Shown here: positions 1-13,724 of the stretch, piece by piece
How the letters are laid out: each line of letters begins with the position of its first letter
Position numbering within the stretch: position 1 is the first letter of the stretch
Assembly: GCA_030295235.1 (NCBI GenBank)
Contig: AP026129.1
Coordinates: 62,001-126,000 of the forward strand
DNA from: Fistulifera solaris
Lineage: Eukaryota > Bacillariophyta > Bacillariophyceae > Naviculales > Stauroneidaceae
Length of the DNA stretch: 64,000 nucleotides
Reading direction: 5' to 3'
The notes under the pieces: generated by a model
The model's input: the letters and a program-made list of their open reading frames with translations, nothing else
What the model was told of the DNA's origin: nothing
Databases searched by the model: none
Translations under genes and position numbers: made by a program

Positions 1-3000
1 CTTCTGAGCTTCGCAAAGCGCTCCCACCGGACCCCATAACAGTAGGACTCTCTTGATTCAAATCAATGCTAAAAGGTTCACGGCAGCACGGACAGGGAGT
101 GCTCATTTCTCCGCCAGCGCCACTAATATAGTCCACAACACATGTGCGACAAAAAGCAGCTTTACAACACGAACTAGAGACACCATCCGTGGGTGGTTCA
201 TGGCAGATTTCGCAGTCAACAGAGTCAAGAACGGTTGGAGAGGAAGCTGAAAGAGCTGCGTGTGCATGGCGTGTCTTTGAGTGCACAATCAAATAAGGGT
301 GATTTACAGCTTGACGCATCTTGGTTAGCAAGTCCTTTTTATTTATACAAAGTGTGAGAAACTTCAATAGCGAAGCGAAAAATGCTCAAGTCCAGTACTT
401 ACGAAGATATGGGCGTAGTTGTTCAAAAGCGTTCCTTCTGCCACGTAATCATCAAAGCTAGATTTCGTCTGAGTGTACAATGCATTGTAAAAGTCTTCTT
501 CAATCGGATGCAGACGGATACTTCTCAGTGTTACAAGCCGTGGTGGCAACTCAAGGTCTGCTGCCTTCGTCTCCTTCGTGCGTCGGAGTAAGCCTGCGCA
601 AAATTACAAGAGTAAGACTACCAAGATGACGACGTCGAAAACTCAAAATGGAATATGACCTTACATTTGTCCAGGACGTCGTTTTTCAGCGTAAACATAG
701 CTCTGCGACCATCTCCACTGTAACCATCCCGTTGGATAGGATTCAAGACATACTTGTTAAAATGAGCAAAGTGGGAAAACGAACGGTGACCACAGTCTTG
801 GCAAATACCATTTGCCATCCGATAGTGCAGTGACCTGCATGTGCAGTCTTTTGACGGCAAAAATAATACGCCATAGGTTCGATGCGTAAAAATCGAATTA
901 GCGAATAAAGCTCCCCAACGCGGTTTTGCAAAGGTGTCCCTGAGAGGCACCATCGATGGATCGCTGTCAAAGCAAAAGCAGCAGCACTACGCAGCCAAAG
1001 CCGTGAGAAGTGATAGCTTGTCAAACAATAAGATAATCATTTCACTTACGAAGTTTGACTAGCCCGTGATTTGATCATGTGCGCCTCGTCAAGAACTATT
1101 CTCCACCAGCAGAAAGAGTGTAGAACACTCATTCTCGATCCTGCGATGGCTTGATTGATCAAGTCATCCATATCAATTCCATCCATTGGATCAACAGAAT
1201 CAGCACCGTCAGACCTATCACTGGAACTTTCCTCGTCAAATTTCTTTTTGCCTTGCCCCTTGGTAGCCTTTTTTTTGGGTCATTTTCTTTTTACCCTTTC
1301 CTTTCGAAATCTTCTTCAGTGCCTGCTTCTGTTTTTCCAAAGCTCGTTCAACCGCCTCGTCCTTTACTTTACGTTTCAAGAAGTGTTTCGAGGCAGTGAT
1401 AGGTGGGTCAACTGTGTCGGAGTCAGAATCCGCCGAGAAAACATCCTCATTACTACTGAACGTGCTCTGCTCCGAACTATCTGAATCCTTCTTCGCTCCG
1501 TTGCTCCATTCTTTCATAGAGCCTTTCATTTTCCTGGCCGCTTTGATGGCTGCCGATCGTGAGGGTCTAACCGGAGAATCATCTATCAAGGCATCCTGAA
1601 TAGACACTTCGCTTTCTGAATCGTAATCAGGTGTCGCGTGGAGTTTGACAGATTTAGATGCTTTGGTTAAAGGTAGCCTCGACTGCGGAGCCTTGGCATC
1701 TTTGGTGTTCGACTTTGGCTTCTTACTGGAATTGTCACCACGGTTAGGGCGACGATCTAGTTCTGCCGTTCGGCGTTGTCGGGCTTGTGCTTCCGTTCGT
1801 CGCGCATTTTCTCCGCAAAAATACTTGAGATGAATCTTCAGTTTGCTGATTTTGAATTTCCCGCCACAGTTTGGACAAGCGACTTTGTTGGGAGACATCA
1901 TCTTGCGATAATCTTGTTCAAGCACTTGATAAGTGGTCAGAACAACATCATACTTGTGCATCATATCAAGAGGCATTTCCGAACTTCGCTTGGGACCGTG
2001 ATAGATACCCACCGTCAGTCCAGCCTCGCTATCAGTAAACTTCTCCAACTCGGATTTCCATTGCGACAACGCTACTACTGGACAAACAACAAGTGTCCCT
2101 GCTCGAGTGCCACCCTTTTACCCTTGGGACGCGCCTTTTCTGGAACATTGTTCATGTCCATTTCGTGTTTCCATTCCTCCAAAGCTTTAGCCCACAACGC
2201 CTCCTCAGCTTGCCGTTTCTCAAGATCCGGTGAAGACGGCGGGTGCTTCACTCCAGGTGACGAATGTTGCAATATAGGCCTATTATCCAGCATCGAAACA
2301 ATGGTCTGAAGTGTTTTTCCCTGTAGGGTCGATGTTAGAGAGAAAGTCGTCATCCTGAAGAGAGAGCTAGAGTTCGACGTACCATGCCCATTTCATCCGC
2401 CAAAATACCACCTCGAATTTCTGGAGTATTCACTTCTTGACAGTACATCCAGGAAGCACCTTCGACTTGAAAGGGCAAGAGCGATGCGGTGAGACCTTTG
2501 GGTGGGTCACGAATCTCGCCCGAAAACGATTCTTGAACCAACTCATCGGGTTGTAGTTCTTCTTCCTCCTGTTTCATCTCCTTCAAACTCTCTTCAATCC
2601 TCGCTGAAAGAGCCTCTTGGTCTTTAACTTTCAATGATTGCCATCCTCCCACATCTTGCAGCGTCTGCACATTCGAATCAAAGATAGCACACTCTAAATG
2701 ACGGTAGACTCGAAAACCCGGCTTTCCGCGAAACAGTGGCACATGCGAAACTCGAACTGCGTTTCGTGCAATGACTTCGTCGCATCGACGACAAGTAGCA
2801 CGACCGCTCGGTGAGTATTCGACGGTAAAGAATTTCTCTTCCGGGTCAATTTCATTGACTTGCTGAATGTCTTCGTCCTCACTCGCGTTCTCTTCCTCCA
2901 TGTCGCTGGCGCTGCTATCCGAATCTGGATGAACAATGAGGAGTGGCTTTTTGTAGCAGCTTTTTTCTTGGGCTTCTTGACAGCCACAGCGGGTATTTCG

Positions 3001-3431
3001 TCAACGTCCTCCGCAATTTGAACTTCTACCTTTCCTTTAGTGCGCTTCCGTTTAGCGGCAGGGTTGCGATCCGATAAATCGATTTCCGCTTCTTTCATTG
3101 CCTCCAATGGAAAAGGAGAAGGTGTAACACTGTGACGGGAAGGTGTAGGAAGTGGCGTCTCGTGCGAAGAAGCGAGAGGGAAGCGCGATCGTGTGTTTCT
3201 TCTCGGAGGCAAATCTGGAATATCTTTGCAAATTTCTCCTTGTTCGGGTTTCCATGCTTCGATTTCCGTACGCCGATAAACATCTTTGTAGCCAGAGACC
3301 TTTGCCTTGACTAGAACACCATCCATTGTACCATCTTCTAGCTCACAATATAACTGCAATACCGTCCCTACCTCGCGCATCCCATTGGCGATAGGAACAA
3401 GGACCAAATCGCCTACTTGCAGTGCTGACAT
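1..3431 (-). CDS. RAD16-like SNF2 helicase/RING E3 (5' part)
   Basis: Likely acts in nucleotide-excision repair as a DNA translocase with ubiquitin-ligase function, like Rad16; the role is inferred from family. Five exons: 2383-3431, 1050-2320, 665-986, 403-593 and 334 to beyond base 1; introns are 62-71 bp with GT-AG ends. In order: SH3/Tudor-like N-terminus ([17 protein letters not shown]), basic linker, PARP-type zinc finger ([17 protein letters not shown]), SNF2 motif I split by intron 1 ([16 protein letters not shown]), [14 protein letters not shown], a CPNCGGKF finger inside a long acidic/basic insert, DEAH box ([10 protein letters not shown]), [20 protein letters not shown], and a C-rich RING (CEICHEPP...CPCC). 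The C-terminal helicase half lies outside the window. Four one-base indels interrupt the frame, near 2948-2952 (-1), 2113-2115 (-1), 1267-1276 (+1) and 849-852 (-1), all in homopolymers. Start is the ATG before MSALQ. Confidence 0.9.
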
Positions 3432-4176
3432 CTTTCGGCTCGCTCCTCTCCTATTTCTTGGATAACCTTGATGATGATGATGATTCTTGCAATTGCTGCT
3501 GTCTCGAAATACAATGTGTTGATGCTTCGTTTCTTCTTTCCGATCGTACAAAAATGAAATGACATCTTTTTCGGTACTGATAATTGGCTTCCATGCGAAA
3601 GAGGTCCGGAGAAGATGAAAAAAAGCAACGCCATTCCTTCTGGAGTTCCAGGTCACCCCAATTCGTGAATGGACTGAATTTTACAAGAGGTGGCGGGCGT
3701 TCTCCTGATACAAAAGTGTAAGGAGTCTTGTGGGGAACGACCGCCCCAACTTTGCGGGCTCATATAAATAGAATGAATTCGTGAGAAAACGTTACAATAC
3801 CGTTTCCAACGATCATTACATACAGGGCGAAGATCCAGGATGATGATATACGTACAAGTAGCAGTCGACGATTGTTATATCGGGGTCACTCCAAACTCCA
3901 AACAAGGAGCACTTGTGCTATCATCGACGGAATGCGACTGAATTGTTGATTCAATCTTCGGCACATCCATTGAAAGCGTTTGATTGACGACTCTTACTAG
4001 ATTGTAATACTCTATCTCTCTCTCTCTCCTTTTTCTTTTGAAATTCCAAATGATGGATAATAGTTCGTAGTAGTGTCACAAACGGGGGAAACATTCGTTC
4101 GTCTATTCATTCATTCATTCATTCATTCAAAGAGTTCTTTTGCAAACAAAACGAAATATCCAAAGAATATTTCATC
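3432..4176. other. Intergenic, divergent promoter region with microsatellites
   Basis: No gene seen. It separates the divergent RAD16-like and PDZ genes. It holds a CT-dinucleotide run around 4015-4029 and six copies of ATTC at 4105-4128, just upstream of the PDZ start codon. Confidence 0.6.
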
Positions 4177-7100
4177 ATGTCAAATAATCAGCAAGGACTT
4201 ATAAAGAAGCTTTTGCTTCCTACTTTTACGGATGCTGGATCGAATGAAACATTTCAACAATCCACATATCCGGCAGCCGATGACACACACTCAGAAGCGA
4301 GCACAGCTGTACACGACAATCGATCACACGTGAAAAGACAGTTTCATTCGCCTGCCCATCGGCCTCTAAACGCGAATCATCCGCCGCCTTTTTTTTGCTT
4401 CTACACGACCCGTTTCCATCAAACAACATGCTAGTGAAGTAGAGACGCTGTCAGAGGCCCCAGAACGACAACCTTTTGGAAGTGCGAGGACTTTATCGAC
4501 AGTGGCTCTCGCGAGGGGTATCAGTGCTTCCTCGACAGATGAAAGAGTCGGGTTAGGCGATAATTCTGATACAGATCAAATTGCTAGTGCTGATTCAGTT
4601 TCAGCGGATCAGCGTGCCGAGAAATTACATGTAGAAGGAGGCGGCGAAACAGAACACAATCAACGACGGGATGTCAGAACTGAGACTCATTCGGAAAAGG
4701 TCGAGGAAGTGCAATGGGAAGAGGAAGCCACTCCAGAACAGACTGCATTTGGGAAGCAACTACTCTTTGCGAAGAAAGATCCAACCGCTATGTCAGATGT
4801 GTTGTCGACTGCATCGGAAATGGGAACAATCATTGAATACAGCGATAAACTTGCGGAATTAGAGAATATGGAGTTCCATTCGCCATCCCCTCTCAGAACA
4901 TACAGGGAAAAACAAGAAACTCATTCTTCTAGAGACACTTTGGAGAGAAGGACGGAAATATCGGATATTTCAATGCCTGTTTTGGATGAAGTTATCAATA
5001 AAACAAACAGAGACTCGGAATACGATGAAAAGAAGGGATCAGAACAAGGGGAGGACATTATTCACAAATTCAAATCATCGCACACAACTTCTACATTGCT
5101 ATCAAACGCCTTCAAACGGATCGGTACAGGGATTGCTCATGGAAGTCGTGTCGTAATGTCAGCCCCAACCACACCATTGGGTGCATCAAGAATGGCGCAT
5201 TCCACATCGCCGCAGTTCAAAACTTCCAACGCTGACATGCATCTGTCTTCTGAAAGAGGAGGAGCCGTCACTGGAACACCTTCATCATTTTTACTTCGTT
5301 CGCCCGGCTCGAAAGCTTTCGAGCTCGCATCGTCACAGCCACGCGATTTGCTGCGAAAGCGATTCTCATCCCGCAATCCAGGACAGTCGGCAGGTAGCCG
5401 TATAGACGAGCATCAACCAACGGAAATCATGCGAAGACCACATCAGACGGCTTTTCAAATTGCGCGTTCCTGTTTTTCGTATGATGCCTATGACAGTGCG
5501 ATGGATGATATGTTCGAAGTATCGGCCACGGAAACGGATAATGATTTTATGCCAGCATCCTACGGTAGTGTTCGACATCCAACTCAATTGGAACATCCCC
5601 CCATAATAAGGGCAAGTGCGAGTTGGGATGCAGCTGGTGTATCTCAAGTCCGATCCGTACGATTCAGGCAGAGTACCCAGAAGTGGAGACAGGAGTTGTG
5701 GGACGCTGATTCGATTGAATCTATAGGTTGGAAAGAGTTCCGTGCCATAAAGTTCAAAGACCATTCAGAGTCTGCATCAAACGATCACGACGTGGCCAGC
5801 TTTTCACAGGACATAGAATTGGAACAAGAAGACGCTATAAACATTCTCGCTTGTCTTGTCGAACGTGGGGTATCACTGAAAGATAGAGAAGGGCGATCAG
5901 CGAGTAATCGAGGAATTGATGGGCCAGTGGAAGATAACACCATACTGGAGCTAGGTGCAGAAAATATAACAAAATCGATTTCTCTCTCGGGAGTAGATGA
6001 GCTTCGAGATATGGTATTGGCGAGCAACACCGGAGAAAACAGCCTTTCATTTGAACGGCGCCTTGTCGCGTTTGATGAATTATTACGGTCGCACGAATAT
6101 GCCCAAGAAATGCGTCGCGCGTCGGAATCTGCTTTGACATGGCTTAAGACAGTCGATTACTCTACCAGGCCAAAGATGCGACAACCAAGTCAGTCCAAAG
6201 GACAAAGTGTCATGGAAAGCGAGTTAAAAAATTTACCAGAAGGCTTAGATCTTACTACTGCGAAAGCTTTGCTACGCTCGAGTCAATTAAAAGTAAAAGA
6301 AAAGTGTGATCTGGCTGACAAATTGAATGAAGAACTCGCAAAGTGCCGTGCTGAAATCGGTCGATTGCGGAGTTCATCTCAGGCCACTACCACTTTCAAA
6401 TCCCCCGACCGCTCGATCTTAGACGAAAGCGAAGATGCACTCCCGGAGGACGACACCAGCCAGAACAAGTCGTTTGATACTGCCAGCACGCCAATTGTTG
6501 CTGTCGACGATAGTGGATTTGTGGAAGCGTCCTTTCTAATGAATGAATATGACCCTCCTGGTGCGCTGTTTCCTGATCAGAGAATTTCCACAGCTGAGGG
6601 TGCTTCCATGGCCATGTATCAGAAAGCGCTGGATGACGCAAATGAACAAATTCGTAAGCTCCAAGCACAGCTGCATGACGCAATCAATAGTGGGAGTAAC
6701 GGCTATGTGCCATCTTTTGATAATAAGGGAATAATGTTTCAATTGCGTGAACCGTCGGCGGAACAGTCCCAAAACAAGTCGGTCGTCGATGAAGAAAATT
6801 ATGAGACTGACTGGAGCCAGCTCAGTTCTGGACTGCCGCCACCTCCTGATCATGATTTGCACAATCCAATTGTAAATGCCGTTCTCGAACAATGGTCGAA
6901 TGATCCAGGACTGCACCATCACCTCCTGGATTGGATGGAGGCGGTCCTTGAAGGAGGAGATGCAGCTATTATTCCGCCCTTGATGATTTCCAATTTAGAG
7001 GCGCACGTTCGTGATGGATTTGTCATGCATGTTTTACCTCAGCTTTTACGGCGCGCCGACATTCGCGTCGACGTACAAACTCGAACACGGCGTGTTACCG

Positions 7101-7855
7101 CCCATGATCTATCTGTTACAGTAGAACCCAGTGACCCATTTCGCTCAAAGCAGTCTGTGTTTGTCGACGATGATGTAGGCAGCACCACGCACAGCACCAC
7201 GACATCTATTACAGGAAATACACTTTTAGCGAGGAAAAGAACCGGATCGATCGGAGGTGCCAAGCGACCAACCCATTATGACGGAATTTCCAGAGTATCG
7301 TACGATGAAATCGCAGAGGATGGGATTGGTGCCGACCAGCCGCTTGGTCTCATGAGTGCATTAGGCGGTGCACTTGGTGGTCTATTGGCGCGTCGAAGAC
7401 CGCAGCATTTGTCTGGTTTGCCGGATGGTCCCGGTTCGCCGCTGGATGTTTCTCCTTCGGCACAAAGCGCCGCCGTGCATGTAGCTGCTGCGGCCGAAGC
7501 GTTCGGTTCCAACCAAGGCAAGACGGTCTTTCTCGACGAAGGCTCGGAGTATGATCAACCATACCACCGCGTAGTCTCGGCACCAGCCGGACGCATCGGG
7601 GTAACCTTTGTACAGTATCGTGGTCATGCCATGGTGAGCGACGTCGCTCCTGATAGTCCATTAGCTGGATGGATCTTTCCATCTGACATTTTAATCGCCA
7701 TCGACGAACTCCCAGTGAGTGGTATGCCAGTCCGTGACATAATCAAAGTTCTGATGGACCGGAAACAGAAGCAAAGAGCACTTCGTGTGATTAGTAGCCA
7801 CGCCATGAACGAATTGTCGTTGAATACTAGTCTAATGATGGATGCGGGAAATTAA
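4177..7855 (+). CDS. Large disordered protein with C-terminal PDZ domain
   Basis: About 1225 residues, single exon. The first 450 residues are Ser/Thr/Glu-rich and probably disordered. A short coiled coil lies near residue 710 (KCDLADKLNEELAKCRAEIG). A folded helical block around residues 900-970 (AVLEQWSNDPGLHHHLLDWM and following) precedes a PDZ domain near residues 1130-1200 (APAGRIGVTFVQYRG, DVAPDSPLAGWIFPSDILIA). PDZ domains bind C-terminal peptides, so a scaffold role is inferred; the partner is unknown. The start is the ATG at 4177. One extra T in the T8 run at 4389-4396 breaks the frame; removing it joins PPPFF to ASTRPVSIKQH and gives 1226 codons. Without that repair the gene would begin at an in-frame GTG near 4502, which is unlikely. 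I do not recognise the N-terminal part. Confidence 0.8.
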
Positions 7856-7990
7856 TCTTTTGTGACAAAATACGGCTGATGTTTCATCTGACCCTATCTA
7901 GTTATAACAAATAGTAATTGTTGATGTCACGAACGTTGAGGACTGTTTTCCTCTCAATATCTCTTTTCATACAAACTAAAGTCATCCGAT

Positions 7991-9498
<1,508 letters not shown>

Positions 9499-12335
9499 AT
9501 GAATATGAGAATAGTAAGAGTTCTTACTGTTGCTGCCTTTTGTCATTTCCACGCGAAACAAGCGTTGCAGTCGCTACATGCCAAGAATCATCAACATTTC
9601 GACGATAAGGATTTTCTTGCTCCGCACCAAAATTCTTCCCTCATCCATTCTTCACAACTGAATCAGCAATCAACATATTCTCTGCTACCATCGGATGCAC
9701 ATATCAATCGACGTCAACTCCTTCACGGAGCTTCTACCGCATTCTTCATAAACACGCTACTTCAAGAAAGCGCTGCGGCTGCCGATTCGCGAATCACTAC
9801 TTCTTACCCAGCCGACATCATCCCTTATTCTTCCGTACGCCGTTACAAAACTTTTACTCTATCCAATGGTTTGCGCGTACTCCTCGTGAGCGATCGCACC
9901 GCGCCTCGGGCTTCCGCTTGCTTGACAGTTTCGGGTGCTGGACAATTCGATGAGCCGCCAGATTTACCCGGGCTGGCTCATTTGATGGAACACATGATAC
10001 TAAGCTTTAACTCAAAGAGTACCTTCCGAACGTCTCGAGACTTTGAAGAATGGCTTGGTGATAACGAAGGAGCATCGAACGCGTTCACGGCATACGAGCA
10101 CGTCTGCTTTCATTTTTCGTGTCCTGAAAATGTCTTGGCGGAAGCATTGCAACGGTTCTCGGGACTTTTCTTAGCACAGGATGTAGAGCAAATATGTCGG
10201 GATGAAGCAACACTGCGACGGGAAATCCGTAGAGTTGACTCGGAACTGGATTTTGACAACATCAATGAACAGGTCTTTTATTTGACCAAGCAGTTTGTCA
10301 ACGTGGAGCATCCTTATTCGCGTTTTCTACGAGGAAGTCTGGAAACGCTCGAAACGATTCCAAAGGCAAAAGGAATTGATGTGGGTAGTCGATTGATATC
10401 CTTTTTCCGGCAAAAATATTTACCATCTGAGGCAGTTCTTGTTATTGTTAGCAACGCGGACACGTTTCTACTTGAACGATTGTGCAGTCCCTTAAATTAT
10501 ATACTCTCTCGCAACAAGCCATCCAAGAAACCTCCCGCTCGATATTATCCAGGCACCTTTCTGGAAGGCTCTCGGTATAAACATGTTGTGTTATCTCGGC
10601 CGAACGGAGATTCTGATCATGAACGAATCACAATGCAATGGAACCTCAACCTCGACTATCGCAGTCAACGAGTAACCGCCACACAAATTTGTTTCATCTT
10701 GGCGCAAATCTTGGGTCGGAAAGGACCGGGAAGCTTGTATCTGTATTTGCTTCGTCGAGGATGGATACCAAGCACTGGAACCGCTGGTATTCCTCGTATA
10801 TCTTTGCCGCTCGATGTAGCCGGAATGCAAATCATCCGTTTGGACATTGACTTGACATTGGAAGGGGCTATTCGTCGATCGGCTGTTGTGGAAGCTTTTA
10901 CGACAGTTTCGAACCACTACGATCATCGGGCGGTGAGTTCTCGTTACCTCGGGAGCTCGTGCAGCAATATGCTTCAGTCGCTAAATTGCACGGCTATTAT
11001 TTGGCGCCTCGGGCCCCCGACGCTATTGAGCTGGCCGTGGACGCCCTTCGATATGGTCTGGGACCTAATGGAGTGAGTACAGGTCGGTGGATTCGCTTTG
11101 CTGATTCATCGAATGAAATTCGAGCATTGCAGCGAGAAGTGTCAACAACACTTTCCAGAATCATGAACCCGAATAAGGCTGTAATCATTGCTACGGCCAG
11201 TCCTGCTGTCCTGGCTGCATCATTTCTGAAGAATGACGATACGGCGCTACTGTCATCACCACTAGGAGCACGGCCTTCTCTCCAATGGAGAAAAGAACCT
11301 GTATCCGGCGCAGCATTTTTATTCGACGACATGTTGAAATCGTCCACACGCCTGGAAAAACAAGTATTGAAAAGGATTGTAAATCGGGATGAGTTATTGC
11401 CGCCATTTGTCAATCCACTCGTACCCGCCAAGATCGAACCAGCGCGCGCCCTTCGCCAGGGCAACGGATGGGTTAACTCCAATGAATTGGTTCTCCGACC
11501 AAACTATCGAGAAAGGGATTTAAGTGGTCTCTTGCTAAAAAGAAAATCCTTTTCATCACAGGTTATCAAATACAACAAGGCAAATAATTGGTCTATTTTA
11601 GAACCTTATCCCGGTCAATATGGATTATTGCTACCCCGTGGTCCTCCTGAGCCTACCTGCCGCTGTGCCTTTGTGGTTGAGTTTTTGTCGCCACGTCCAG
11701 CACGAGCCGATGCTCGCCAAGCAGCTCATGCGCAATTGTGGCTCGAATCGTTTGAAAGCATTTCCATGAAAGACCTTGCCGAACTCGGTGCAATTGGTGG
11801 CTTGGCCTTTGATTTGAGTTTCAATCCGTATGGGCTACGTTTGTGTGTGTTAGGCATCCGTCGGACATTGCCCTCGTACACGCGTCGGTTGGTGCGGAAA
11901 CTAGTAGACCACTCGCTGGAGTTGTTGCGAGGACCTGAATATTTTCCGTCGAGTTTAACGGCTTCTACGGTCCAGAGTGCGCAACGTGCTCGTAATTTAT
12001 CTCCGCGACGCCGTCGTGTCATAACAAGTAATTTACGTCGATCTACGGCCTACGAAGCCGCAGCCGAAGGAGTAACCTTTCTACGCTCATGTCAAGGGGG
12101 CGTATGCTTCGCGCAAGGCGATCTATCGTCTGAAGAAGTATCGGAACTGCTGCAAGATCTTCAAACCATTCTGGAGCCCGCACTAAATCCTCGAACCAGT
12201 CGAAGCAGTGTCTCGGCCATTCCCAGCATTGATGATTTGCTGTATCGACCCAACTGGAAGCCTCGAACGTTGCTTTCGTGTTCGATTCCGGGGGTTGTGT
12301 TAGTGAGTGATGCATGTGGTCGTGTGAAGCGTTAA
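9499..12335 (+). CDS. M16 family zinc metallopeptidase, probably plastid-targeted
   Basis: Pitrilysin/processing-peptidase type M16 protein, about 945 residues. The zinc motif HxxEH is present (GLAHLMEHM, near residue 160), followed by an acidic stretch with the expected distal glutamate (DEATLRREIRRVDSE). The second M16 half follows after residue 480. The N-terminus looks like a signal peptide (MNMRIVRVLTVAAF), then a Ser/His-rich spacer and a twin-arginine hydrophobic segment (NRRQLLHGASTAFF) ending in AAAA, which suggests delivery through the plastid to the thylakoid lumen; this targeting is inferred. The first ATG is 9499. One base is missing near 10948-10952 (CTCGGG should read CTCCGGG), which restores YLRELVQQYASVAK. 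An alternative is a 38-bp GTGAGT...GTGCAG intron, but that is far shorter than other introns here. Its stop is 4 bp from that of the next gene. Confidence 0.88.
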
Positions 12336-12339
12336 TTAC

Positions 12340-13086
12340 TTATTTACCACGGAGACCGTTGATCTCTTCTCGAGAAAGAGCACGTTTTTGTGCCAGCTCT
12401 CGAGCACGCTTCCGCATAACTTTCGCGGCTTCACGAATTGCCGCCGTCTCTTGCGTCAATCGGAGCAGCCGTGCTTGACGATCCTGTGACGAAAGAACGC
12501 TGACCTGTTCTTGTTGGTTCCCGGATGCCAGTGTTTCTGACCACGGAATGCTTTCCTTACAACCCAAATTGCTATCAATTTGAACCGATTCAATCCGCGG
12601 GCGTTTGTTTTTGGGTGTTTCAGCCAGTCGAGTCACCAAGTCAACTTCGGCAGCTTCCATTGCACTCTTTAAAGCTAGAAAATCTTGATGAACAGCATCC
12701 CATACTTTATTAGTCTTTTCTTGCAATTGAATAATCTTCTTCGTTCGTGTAGGTTGTGCATCAATCGTCTCATGTTGAATAGCAGCATTTTTGAATGCCA
12801 AATTTCGTGTCTTCCGGTTAAAGAAAAGAAAGAAATCTTTTAATTTCTGCACATCTTTTGTGGAGTTGTGTGACTGCTGAATACGAATCGGTTGTTTTGG
12901 TCCAATAGACGACTCTACGCGCTTCAAAATTTCATCGTATCGTTGTAAAATGGTTGTTTCCGGATCGAGAGGAGATGATGATTTTCTGTCGGTGTTGTCG
13001 CTGCCTTGTTCCTTCTGTTCTACTTGTGAAGCAACCGAGCTTGAACGATTACGCACGCGATAAATAGCAGGACGATTGGGAGACAT
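12340..13086 (-). CDS. Hypothetical coiled-coil protein
   Basis: 248 residues, single exon, intact frame, ATG start. I do not recognise a family. The composition is charged and helical: a Ser-rich N-terminus, a helical middle (RYDEILKRVESSIG; QKLKDFFLFFNRKTRN), a basic patch with nuclear-signal look (PKNKRPRIES) and a C-terminal coiled coil (RLTQETAAIREAAKVMRKRA). Convergent with the M16 gene with only 4 bp between stop codons, so the transcripts must overlap at their 3' ends. Confidence 0.7.
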   Translation of the reverse strand: MSPNRPAIYRVRNRSSSVASQVEQKEQGSDNTDRKSSSPLDPETTILQRYDEILKRVESSIGPKQPIRIQQSHNSTKDVQKLKDFFLFFNRKTRNLAFKNAAIQHETIDAQPTRTKKIIQLQEKTNKVWDAVHQDFLALKSAMEAAEVDLVTRLAETPKNKRPRIESVQIDSNLGCKESIPWSETLASGNQQEQVSVLSSQDRQARLLRLTQETAAIREAAKVMRKRARELAQKRALSREEINGLRGK

Positions 13087-13724
13087 TGCGTTCGTTCGAT
13101 CAATTGAATGAATAAACTAGTAAACAAGTAAGGCATTTGTTGCTGCGGTAAGTTCATTGTTTTTTTTTGTAAGCGCTAAAAAAAAAGAGTCTCAACGAGG
13201 ACGCATGTTATGCTTCATTAAGGTTAATGGGAAGAAGATAGAGGGTTCTCCTGCGTGACCGGAATGCAGTCGTTGCGGTCGTCCAAGTAAAATTGGAAAG
13301 ACACGATCTGCAACGATGATTCAACCAAAAATAAGTTGAGCCATTTAACCGGAGATCACTCATTACACAGAAAGGAGAAAGATCAAAAAGCTGCTCATTG
13401 ATGGGTAATGCATGTAACTTTGCAAGTCATGACTCAAAACAACTCATGACTGTAGTTTCGATTTTTTGATTGTTGTGCGACAGAAACAAATTTAGTACCT
13501 ACAAAGTAGCTGCTCTAGAGTAGAGTCCACTTCACTCGATAAAATGACACGACAAGAAAAAAATCGAAATCAAAATTTACGCAACGATGAGAATGCGAAG
13601 AATAATAATCGATCAAGTTCGTCCTTGACCAGTATTTTATCAACCAATCGTCGTCATTATACACGAACAGATGCACAAATCACAATTGAAACGAATAGCA
13701 ATCGAATTAACTGCGTAAAGAAAC
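13087..13724. promoter_or_regulatory. Divergent promoter region with TGACT palindromes
   Basis: Between two divergent starts. It contains CGTGACCGGAATGCAGTCG at 13254-13272 (imperfect inverted repeat) and two close ATGACTCA/ATGACTG sites near 13427-13452. These resemble bZIP (AP-1/GCN4) sites; binding is inferred. An open frame with an ATG at 13544 (92 codons, Asn/Arg-rich) ends inside the next gene in another frame. It could be an upstream ORF or, with one more indel, an N-terminal extension. Confidence 0.45.
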
